DNA of 31,435 bases, taken from DASYAN01 sp036501345. Its GTDB lineage: Bacteria > Chloroflexota > Ktedonobacteria > Ktedonobacterales > Ktedonobacteraceae. The position numbers and the translations under genes are program-made. Numbering within the stretch: the stretch's first letter is position 1; the number at the start of each line of letters is the position of its first letter. The stretch is from NCBI GenBank assembly GCA_036501345.1, contig DASYAN010000516.1:1-31435 (forward strand). Reading direction: 5' to 3'. Below the pieces are notes generated by a model. The model saw only the letters and a program-made list of their open reading frames with translations, was not told where the DNA came from and searched no databases. This document shows, piece by piece, positions 25,656 through 31,435 of the stretch.

Positions 25656-27128
25656 TCACACCTTATAGCGGTTGCGTACCAGAAAGAAGAACTGGACACC
25701 AGCCAGTAACCCTAGAAGAACCAACATCACAAAGGCATCAGAAGTTGCCCCGGGAGTGAATGGAATATTCGGCGGAGTCTCGTCTGCACTGAACAAAGGC
25801 ATTGAGAAGAAGGCAAATGCCGCCAGGTAAACTAACAGACAGGTACCAACAACTAACCATTGGCCTAGACAGCCAAGATTGTTCTCTCCCACAACGGCAA
25901 ATTCGCCACGAGAAACGGCTGTCCAGAGCGCAGCCAGTATCAGGATGCCCACACATAGCATCAGAGCCGTCGGCAGTTGACTTGGGGCAGTATGTACCAG
26001 CAAAGCCGTTGCCCCAATGACAGCCGTCGTAACCACACTGCTAATAATCACCAGATTACGATGAGACTTCCAAGCCCAGACAGCTGCCATCATCAAGCCA
26101 AAGAAAGCGCTTGTAATAATGGTATCAATAATGGATGCCGCATCTTGCGTAAATGAGCAACTCCCTGGTACGTTTGAGGACCTTGAACAGTTGGTTAGAT
26201 AACTGCCCAGGCCAATAAATGTCCACGGGTGGATCAAAGCTAGCAAAGGATAGACAACTGCCCACAACACAAGAAAAATGGCTCCAGTCTGGGCTAAGCC
26301 GAGAGCACCAACGATATAGAGAATAGACATTGTACGTTTACGCACCGGCCGCATGAGATAATGCAAACGCAGCGCAAAAGCACCCAGAGCCATGAATACG
26401 GCCGCCCCTAGGATTACACTGATTAGCAATTGGACGAGTTTATAGCCCATAAATGGACGACCAGGGATCAAATTCTGACCAAGAGTGAGATCACTGGTCT
26501 TATTATAAGCAAACAAGAACAGGATCAATAGCAGAATAGAGCCAATAATCATCCAGCGAATAGCAGGTGTTGTACCAAGGTCGCGGCGATCCGGATTACG
26601 CATTTCGCGTAGAGCAAGCACGCTGTAGAAGATCATAGCCAACCCGACACCAAGAACGGTCAGACCAATCATCACAAAATCAACAGCTTGCGGCTGAAAC
26701 CACAGGACATTTCCTCCCAGCATACTATTCCAGTGGGTGGTAATAGAGGGGAAATACTGATTGCAGGTAACCAGTGTGAGGTCCTTGTTGGGAATACACC
26801 CGGTCGTCGTTGCCCAGATAGACAAGGCAAAACCGGCTACTGCCAGTATCGCACCCAGTACCGTCAAAGTTGCTGGTGGAATCAACGGTTTAGGATCAAA
26901 AAGCAAGACAATCACTTGCACAATCGCAAAGCCGCCCAGACCGACAAAACCCAGCGTAAGACAAAGCAGCTCAAATTGCTGAAGCGTTGCCTCTGTGACT
27001 TCAGCATAAACAACCGAAGGAAGTTGCCCAAGCAAGATGGCCGCGATCAAAAAAAAGCCAGCGGCGAAAATCAGCGCACGCGCCCATGATATTCGTTCCG
27101 GCAACTCACGTTGTTGTACGTGTTGCAT
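25656..27128 (-). CDS. polytopic membrane protein of the bc-complex operon
   Basis: The product is 490 residues with about 13 hydrophobic segments spread over the whole length, so it is an integral membrane protein. Short polar loops contain paired cysteines (GCIPNKDLTLVTC near 109-121; NCSRSSNVPGSC near 312-323) that may form disulfides on the outside. I do not recognise a named family, and it lacks the histidine pattern of heme-copper oxidases or cytochrome b. It is the last gene of the respiratory operon, 16 bases after the cupredoxin gene, with GGGGC before its ATG. A role as an accessory or anchoring subunit of the quinol oxidoreductase is inferred from position only. The C terminus RNRYKV is basic and probably cytoplasmic. 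Confidence 0.75.
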   Translation of the reverse strand: MQHVQQRELPERISWARALIFAAGFFLIAAILLGQLPSVVYAEVTEATLQQFELLCLTLGFVGLGGFAIVQVIVLLFDPKPLIPPATLTVLGAILAVAGFALSIWATTTGCIPNKDLTLVTCNQYFPSITTHWNSMLGGNVLWFQPQAVDFVMIGLTVLGVGLAMIFYSVLALREMRNPDRRDLGTTPAIRWMIIGSILLLILFLFAYNKTSDLTLGQNLIPGRPFMGYKLVQLLISVILGAAVFMALGAFALRLHYLMRPVRKRTMSILYIVGALGLAQTGAIFLVLWAVVYPLLALIHPWTFIGLGSYLTNCSRSSNVPGSCSFTQDAASIIDTIITSAFFGLMMAAVWAWKSHRNLVIISSVVTTAVIGATALLVHTAPSQLPTALMLCVGILILAALWTAVSRGEFAVVGENNLGCLGQWLVVGTCLLVYLAAFAFFSMPLFSADETPPNIPFTPGATSDAFVMLVLLGLLAGVQFFFLVRNRYKV

Positions 27129-27144
27129 GATTTGCCCCTTCCCC

Positions 27145-28170
27145 TTATTTCACTATGACCAGTTGCGCAAGCATATCTGGGTGAATGCGACAGAAGTAGA
27201 TGACTCTGTGATTCGTTGGGTCCAGATTGTAAGCTGCCTCTGTCACCTTATAGGAGAACGATTGTCCAGGGGGAATAAGACCGTCCTGAAACTTGCTATC
27301 AGAGGCCGAATCGAAGATCTGCGGAGCTGGAGTTGGCTTACTCAGATCCTGCCCAGTAACAGCAGTCACCGTATGTGCCATATTCGAGTTATTCACCCAG
27401 GTGATTGTGGTACCCACCTTCACTTGAATATTGATCGGCGTAAAACAGCCCATCTGGCTTGCACAGGAGACACTATTACTGCCTGGAGTAACAATGTCAA
27501 GTGTAATATGCTTTTGATTGGCCTGCGATGTATCAAGCGTACCAAACTGCCCGTTTTTGGCAAACGTCACCGCAGCATCATATTGTGCAGGGCTCTGGGC
27601 CTGCAGATAGGCAGGAAGATCATTAAAGGCATTATGGTGCGGATACCCATTTTTCTGTAAAAAACTTGGATCGGCAGAACGAATGAAATTCTGCAAATCA
27701 CTCACATCATTGCTGAGCAGACCTCCATTATACTGATCACTACGAGGCACATTGCCAAGGTTAGCAGGCTGATGCTGTGCTTGTGGATTATAAATACCAG
27801 CACTGATAATCCGATTGAGATCAGGGTCAAGCAGCTTATCCAAGGCTTGGATGGTATAGCCATTGTAGGTGACCATGAGGAGATGCCCTTGGCTATCAAT
27901 ACCATAGCATTGATCAGTACAATTCTCGGCATAGATCACCATACCACGCTGAATCGAAGACTCGAACTGATTACTCTTAGCAGATGCTTGATTGCCATTC
28001 TCCGTGATCCAGAAAACCGGAATCATTAGAGAAATCAGAGCCAGCATAATCAAGGAACCATACCCTGTCTTCTCAACCGCATTCGTACGCGAATAATAGA
28101 TGAACAATAAGCCACCCACAACCACCAGCAATACGATAATACCGATAGCACCTTGTACAAAATTTATCAT
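27145..28170 (-). CDS. membrane-anchored cupredoxin with a heme-less cytochrome c-like domain
   Basis: The product is 341 residues. Two hydrophobic segments (about 5-26 and 37-55) anchor the N terminus. Residues about 73-180 look like a cytochrome c domain (RGMVIYAENC...NGGLLSNDVSDLQNFIRS), but the heme motif CxxCH reads CTDQCY (C84, C88, Y89) and the usual MP-x axial segment reads VPRSD, so heme c is probably not bound. The C-terminal 100 residues are a plastocyanin-like cupredoxin with type 1 copper ligands H266 (SNMAHTV), C327, H330 and M333 (FCRIHPDM). It probably carries electrons from the Rieske protein to a terminal oxidase. I chose ATG 28170, since AAGG follows the Rieske stop directly; the upstream ATG at 28215 would overlap the Rieske gene. 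Confidence 0.82.
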   Translation of the reverse strand: MINFVQGAIGIIVLLVVVGGLLFIYYSRTNAVEKTGYGSLIMLALISLMIPVFWITENGNQASAKSNQFESSIQRGMVIYAENCTDQCYGIDSQGHLLMVTYNGYTIQALDKLLDPDLNRIISAGIYNPQAQHQPANLGNVPRSDQYNGGLLSNDVSDLQNFIRSADPSFLQKNGYPHHNAFNDLPAYLQAQSPAQYDAAVTFAKNGQFGTLDTSQANQKHITLDIVTPGSNSVSCASQMGCFTPINIQVKVGTTITWVNNSNMAHTVTAVTGQDLSKPTPAPQIFDSASDSKFQDGLIPPGQSFSYKVTEAAYNLDPTNHRVIYFCRIHPDMLAQLVIVK

Positions 28171-28183
28171 ATCACATAACCTT

Positions 28184-28876
28184 TTATGCAGTACACTGTA
28201 CACTTGGAGGTGCAATCAAGCGCGTTGTCTCATCAGGACGTGCAACTGTCTGATTGAGAACTCCGGTATTCACCACAACGTTATCTCCCTGGAATGAGAT
28301 TTGAAAGCGATCCAGACTCCTAGGAGCAGGGCCATCCAAGTATTCACCATTCACATTGTAGTGCGAACCATGGCAAGGGCACTTGAAGCTCGCACAGCTA
28401 TCCTTAAAAGGCACCGTGCAGCCAAGATGTACACATTTTTGGTACAGAGCAAGCCAGTATGAACCGTCACTATCCTTAGTTACAAACTCTGATTGCAGTT
28501 GCTCGGAGAGATCAGTCCCATGCAACAAAAATTGTGTTTCGGCAGCCGCATGTATCACATACGTTCTGGCAACAGGACGATGATAAACACCAAGCTGATC
28601 TGACTGAAATTTATCTGGTGTAACAGCCTTAAAATCGCTCTTTATCCCGACAATTTGTGCAGAACCAAAATCGCCACTCAACATGGGATAGAGCATATCT
28701 AAGGCACCACCAACAGCGGCAACGGTAGACACACCCCAGATAGCCAGCATCGATCGTCGGAGGAAGCGACGACGCGAGAGACGCTGCTTAGCAATCTCAG
28801 CAGCTTCCGCACCACCTCCATGAAGGATCTCGTACTGTTGAGCGGTTATAGCAGGTCTATCAGTATCTATACTCAT
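28184..28876 (-). CDS. qcrA: Rieske 2Fe-2S protein of the quinol:acceptor oxidoreductase
   Basis: The product is 230 residues. Box 1 is KCVHLGC and box 2 is KCPCHGS, so the cluster ligands are C148, H150, C166 and H169, with C153 and C168 forming the stabilising disulfide. The N terminus has a Tat-type SRRRFLRRS (about 34-42) before a single hydrophobic anchor (about 43-60), as usual for folded Rieske proteins. It takes an electron from quinol at the cytochrome b Qo site and passes it on, here perhaps to the copper domain encoded next. The ATG is preceded by GAGAGG. It follows the subunit IV gene by 26 bases. Confidence 0.93.
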   Translation of the reverse strand: MSIDTDRPAITAQQYEILHGGGAEAAEIAKQRLSRRRFLRRSMLAIWGVSTVAAVGGALDMLYPMLSGDFGSAQIVGIKSDFKAVTPDKFQSDQLGVYHRPVARTYVIHAAAETQFLLHGTDLSEQLQSEFVTKDSDGSYWLALYQKCVHLGCTVPFKDSCASFKCPCHGSHYNVNGEYLDGPAPRSLDRFQISFQGDNVVVNTGVLNQTVARPDETTRLIAPPSVQCTA

Positions 28877-28902
28877 TGTTAACCTCTCAGTTTCCTTCTT
28901 GC

Positions 28903-29445
28903 CTACAGATCAAAGTAAACGTGCTGCCAGGGCCATATCCACACCCAACCAGGGCCACGGAAGAAGCTTCCCGCGAGAGTTACTACTGCCCAGAATACGA
29001 GGAACATCGTAAACGTTACAATAGCCACCTTGCGATCAGCATAGGCACGACTGGGATTACGATCCACATAGGGAAGAATAGCAAGAGCTGCTAGAGTCAA
29101 TCCTGGTACAAGAACACCAGCAGTTGTTGGCTTAAAGTAGTGGAGCAGTTCCTGCAAACCCAGGAAGTACCAGGGAGCTTTGGCAGGGTTTGGTGTAGTG
29201 CTTGGCGTTGCCGGGTCCTGCAAGGGAGCATTGATTGCCAACGAGAGCAAAGTCACCATCACCGTTACAGCCGTTGCTGCGAAGAACTCACGCACAAGCA
29301 GATGAGGCCATACGAAGACTGAGTCCTCGAGAGGCTTTTCAACACGGGTGATGGCTTCTTGCTTCACCACTGCCAATGTACGATATCGTCGCTGCGTTGC
29401 CGCCGCCTGTGTTTGTACCTTTTCTTCTTTTTGTTCAATCGCCAT
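28903..29445 (-). CDS. cytochrome b C-terminal half (subunit IV/PetD-like)
   Basis: The product is 180 residues with three to four hydrophobic segments. The Qo-site region appears as NPAKAPWYFLGLQELLHYF, which corresponds to the PEWY-type motif with PWYF in place of EWYF. This is followed by GVLVPGLTLAALAILPYVDRNPSR, the standard helix-and-loop of subunit IV. The first 65 residues form a soluble extension with many Glu/Gln before the first helix, longer than in chloroplast subunit IV. The gene is separate from the heme-binding half, as in b6f complexes and some Bacillota. It ends 26 bases before the Rieske gene. AAAAGGAT precedes the ATG. Confidence 0.9.
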   Translation of the reverse strand: MAIEQKEEKVQTQAAATQRRYRTLAVVKQEAITRVEKPLEDSVFVWPHLLVREFFAATAVTVMVTLLSLAINAPLQDPATPSTTPNPAKAPWYFLGLQELLHYFKPTTAGVLVPGLTLAALAILPYVDRNPSRAYADRKVAIVTFTMFLVFWAVVTLAGSFFRGPGWVWIWPWQHVYFDL

Positions 29446-29461
29446 AATAGCTATCCTTTTA

Positions 29462-29488
29462 CATTGTGCTGTAAAACAGCATGCAATG
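29462..29488. other. stem-loop between the two cytochrome b genes
   Basis: CATTG/CAATG and GCTGT/ACAGC pair around a three-base loop with a small internal loop, filling much of the 62-base gap between the cytochrome b6-type and subunit IV genes. It may set mRNA processing or relative expression. No T-run follows, so it should not stop transcription. Confidence 0.4.
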
Positions 29489-29507
29489 GAACAAACAAGC
29501 GTTACAA

Positions 29508-30311
29508 TTAACGCACTGCGCCAGCAGTGCTCCGCTCAGCCTGTGCTTCCAACTCACGCCTTGAAGGTGGAGGAGGACCAGCTGCGCCGCCGTCCTTACG
29601 AATACGCCAGAAGTGTACAGCCATCAGAATAGCGCCGGCTAGTGGAAGCAAGATTACATGGCCGACATAGAAACGGATCAAGGTTGCCTGGGCAACTGCG
29701 CCACCACCCACCAGCACCTTGTAGACAGGATCGCCGAGCAACGGAGCATAAGGAGCCAGATTGGTACCGACGGTGATAGCCCAAATAGCGATTTGGTCCC
29801 ATGGAAGCAGGTAGCCAGTGAAGCTCAAAAACAGAGTTACAAAGAAGAGCAACACGCCAACCACCCAGTTGAACTCTCTCGGTGGCTTATAGGCTCCATG
29901 ATAAAAGACACGAATCATATGCAGCGTCACGGAAACTACCATCAGGTGAGCCGCCCAACGGTGCATATTGCGTACCAGATGCCCGAACGAAACAGCGCTA
30001 CTTAACTGATTAATATTCTGATAAGCAGTATTCGTGTCGGGAACATAATAGAACATCAAAAAGACACCGGTGACCGTCAGCAGTAAGAAAAGAAAGAAAG
30101 AGATGCCTCCCATACACCAAGTATAGGTAATCTTCATAGCCTGACGACTTACTTTGACAGGATGCAGGTGCAGAAATACGTTTCCCATCATGACCAGAGA
30201 CTGGTTCAGGGGAGTATCGGGATAGCCGTGGCGAAAAATTGAACGCCAGAGTTGGCTCTCGACGAGCTTCTGCGTTGCCACGTCGAGCAGGCTTTTATTA
30301 GTAGAACTCAC
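29508..30311 (-). CDS. qcrB: cytochrome b6-type diheme subunit
   Basis: The product is 267 residues with four transmembrane helices. Heme b ligands are H117 (NMHRWAAH) and H131 (TLHMIRVF) in helix B, and H218 and H233 (GHVILLPLAGAILMAVHFW), with the 14-residue spacing of b6 in helix D. C66 in YTWCMGGIS aligns with the cysteine that holds the extra heme c(n) in b6f complexes and in Bacillus-type complexes. The Gly-rich segments GYLLPWDQ and the C-terminal IRKDGG also match. The tail is proline-rich and charged. It is the first gene of the operon, starting at GTG 30311 with GAGGAGG upstream. It oxidises menaquinol in the membrane together with the Rieske protein. Confidence 0.93.
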   Translation of the reverse strand: MSSTNKSLLDVATQKLVESQLWRSIFRHGYPDTPLNQSLVMMGNVFLHLHPVKVSRQAMKITYTWCMGGISFFLFLLLTVTGVFLMFYYVPDTNTAYQNINQLSSAVSFGHLVRNMHRWAAHLMVVSVTLHMIRVFYHGAYKPPREFNWVVGVLLFFVTLFLSFTGYLLPWDQIAIWAITVGTNLAPYAPLLGDPVYKVLVGGGAVAQATLIRFYVGHVILLPLAGAILMAVHFWRIRKDGGAAGPPPPSRRELEAQAERSTAGAVR

Positions 30312-30347
30312 TGTGCCTCCTCAAAAGGATTATAGCTTTATTGAGAT

Positions 30348-30375
30348 ATTATTGGGATCGGGTTTCCGATCACAA
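30348..30375 (-). promoter_or_regulatory. candidate promoter with palindromic spacer for the respiratory operon
   Basis: On the minus strand, TTGTGA (30370-30375) and AATAAT (30348-30353) are separated by 16 bases. The spacer contains the inverted repeat GATCGG/CCGATC (30356-30371), which could be an operator or a DNA-bending site. The start would be near 30341, about 30 bases before the GTG. A nearer TATAAT at 30329-30334 lies too close to the start codon to be preferred. Confidence 0.4.
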
Positions 30376-30613
30376 AAGTTCTTCTTGCCAATGTGTGCAC
30401 TGACTGCCGATTATAGCATAGACACGGCATTACTGGTACCCTCTTAGAAAGAGAATACCAACGAGTCACTAGTCCATGAATCTAACCAGCTTTAAGCCTG
30501 CATCAGACGGACAGATATCCCCCCTCCCAAGCTCATCTCCGCAAGGGCATAGAATCCCTGACAATCTGCTTTAGCTACTTGAACTTAAGATAGCGTAGCG
30601 TTTAAGGGGAAGC

Positions 30614-30637
30614 ATCAGGTACTTACCTGATTTTTTT
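30614..30637 (+). terminator. rho-independent terminator in the divergent intergenic region
   Basis: ATCAGGT-ACTT-ACCTGAT is followed directly by seven T residues, a classical intrinsic terminator for the plus strand. No gene precedes it on this strand between 30312 and 30613, so it may end an unannotated small RNA or stop antisense transcription before the kinase gene. The remainder of the 495-base gap shows only the two candidate promoters. Confidence 0.7.
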
Positions 30638-30742
30638 CTAGTCTATACCTGATTCTGCATTGATCCCTTGCAAAATCCCGGCACTTCAAGTACAAGGTAT
30701 CCAGACAAATTTCCTTCCCTATGATCGCATCACATGGGCTAT

Positions 30743-30771
30743 TTGACGCTCTCCTAAATACTGGATACAAT
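30743..30771 (+). promoter_or_regulatory. sigma-70 promoter for the histidine kinase gene
   Basis: TTGACG (30743-30748) and TACAAT (30766-30771) are 17 bases apart. The expected start near 30778 leaves a 29-base leader before the kinase ATG. Confidence 0.7.
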
Positions 30772-30806
30772 TACCATAAGAGTCAAAGAAGTTGAGAGAA
30801 CGCCAA

Positions 30807-31435
30807 ATGGTCAACCCAGAGCCAAACTACCAGGAAACTATGCAAAATTATGGACCACTCAAGCGCCTACTTAGTGTTCCTATCTTCTATAGAGTACTGG
30901 TTGCCAACAGTGCTATTATTTTCGTTGGAGCTACAGTAGGCACATGGCTAGCCACACAACTGCGCTCGGGTTCGTATGCACCTACTATCATTCTCGTTGC
31001 CTTTGTCACGGTCGGTTGGTTGGTCAGTGTGGCACTGAACTTCGTCCTCTTGCAATTTGCCTTTCGGCCACTCATGGACCTGGGTAAGATCATGAATCGT
31101 GTTCAGGTAGGAGAACGCTCTCTGCGTGCCCCTCTGACTGGGGCAGACCCTCAGGCCGATCAACTCGCCAGCACCTTTAATATGATGCTTGAGGCCATCG
31201 ATGAGGCCAATCGGCAACGCGCAACACTGATCATCAATGCCCAGGAAGAAGAGCGTAAACGCATCGCACGCGAACTGCATGACGAAACATCTCAGGTATT
31301 GACCTCCTTGCTTATCAGTCTGGCAGTCCTGGAAGAGTCGATTACTTCGCAGCAAGCACAAGATCGTATCGCAGAAACGCGTCAACTGGCCCATCAGACG
31401 CTACGTGCAATCCGCAGCCTTAGCCTTGACCTACG
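30807..31435 (+). CDS. NarL-type sensor histidine kinase, 5' part (runs off the window)
   Basis: The frame is open from ATG 30807 to the window end (209 residues, no stop). Two membrane helices (about 27-50 and 58-82) enclose only a short outside loop, so an external ligand domain is lacking. A HAMP segment follows (about 84-137; FRPLMDLGKIMNRVQVGE). Then comes the HisKA_3 dimerisation region with EEERKRIARELHDETSQ, in which H158 is the phosphorylation site. The ATPase domain lies beyond the window. Such kinases pair with NarL/LuxR-type response regulators, often encoded next. It is divergent from the respiratory operon, which makes redox or membrane-state sensing possible but unproven. The ribosome-binding site is weak (GAGAG). 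Confidence 0.9.
   Translation, partial: MVNPEPNYQETMQNYGPLKRLLSVPIFYRVLVANSAIIFVGATVGTWLATQLRSGSYAPTIILVAFVTVGWLVSVALNFVLLQFAFRPLMDLGKIMNRVQVGERSLRAPLTGADPQADQLASTFNMMLEAIDEANRQRATLIINAQEEERKRIARELHDETSQVLTSLLISLAVLEESITSQQAQDRIAETRQLAHQTLRAIRSLSLDL

Noticed and set aside
25298..25699. 133-codon minus-strand frame in the gap after the respiratory operon
   Set aside because: It overlaps the C terminus of the membrane protein gene and crosses the 14-bp hairpin; Cys/Phe/Ile-rich product, no ribosome-binding site. The opposite-strand small ORF is a better, though weak, candidate.
30948..31394. 148-codon minus-strand frame at the right edge
   Set aside because: Antisense to the histidine kinase, whose H-box and HAMP are clear.
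1..31435. CRISPR array or rRNA genes
   Set aside because: No regularly spaced repeats of 20-40 bases and no rRNA-like sequence were seen on either strand.

Overview
The window looks like chromosomal DNA of a Chloroflexota bacterium, most likely of the Ktedonobacteria group. This is an inference from gene content, not from a marker gene. The supporting content is a Rieske/cytochrome b operon with cytochrome b split as in b6/subunit IV and a membrane cupredoxin beside it, an XRE–NB-ARC–TPR protein, a sigma-like factor linked to larC, GlgA, a DnaQ–DinG-type fusion, and a NarL-type histidine kinase. Base composition is moderate and genes are closely packed.

Region 1 (1-6.5 kb, minus strand) is housekeeping and secreted functions: a MOSC-domain protein, a DEDDh exonuclease fused to a DinG-like helicase whose ATPase motifs are eroded, the XTP/dITP pyrophosphatase RdgB, and a Tat-exported PI-PLC-like protein with three beta-prism-type repeats.

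Region 2 (6.7-21.0 kb) is an accessory defence island. On its left are a tRNA-Thr(CGT) with a consensus promoter and a decayed IS6-family element with both inverted repeats. On its right is a tyrosine-recombinase fragment. Between them lies a minus-strand operon: a stand-alone TIR protein, a PD-(D/E)xK REase-like protein, a DinG-type helicase and a pPIWI-RE protein. The last three form the pPIWI-RE three-gene island known from comparative genomics; the co-directional TIR gene is the unusual addition. A convergent gene encodes TIR–WD40 (seven blades)–zinc ribbon–TIR, and a divergent gene encodes an XRE–NB-ARC–TPR STAND protein. The working hypothesis is a nucleic-acid-sensing PIWI module coupled to TIR (NAD-consuming or signalling) effectors, with a possible regulator alongside.

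Region 3 (21.0-25.1 kb, minus strand) holds a sigma-factor-like gene, an unrecognised partner and larC in one tight operon, followed upstream by glgA with its own extended -10 promoter. The 25.1-25.65 kb gap holds a possible 58-residue ORF and a perfect 14-bp stem-loop.

Region 4 (25.65-30.3 kb, minus strand) is a respiratory operon. In transcription order it encodes cytochrome b6-type, subunit IV-type, Rieske protein, a membrane protein combining a heme-less cytochrome c relic with a type 1 copper domain, and a large polytopic membrane protein. Together these look like a menaquinol oxidoreductase whose electron acceptor may be copper-based.

Region 5 (30.3-31.4 kb) is a divergent intergenic region with promoters and a terminator, then the 5' part of a NarL-type sensor kinase that leaves the window.
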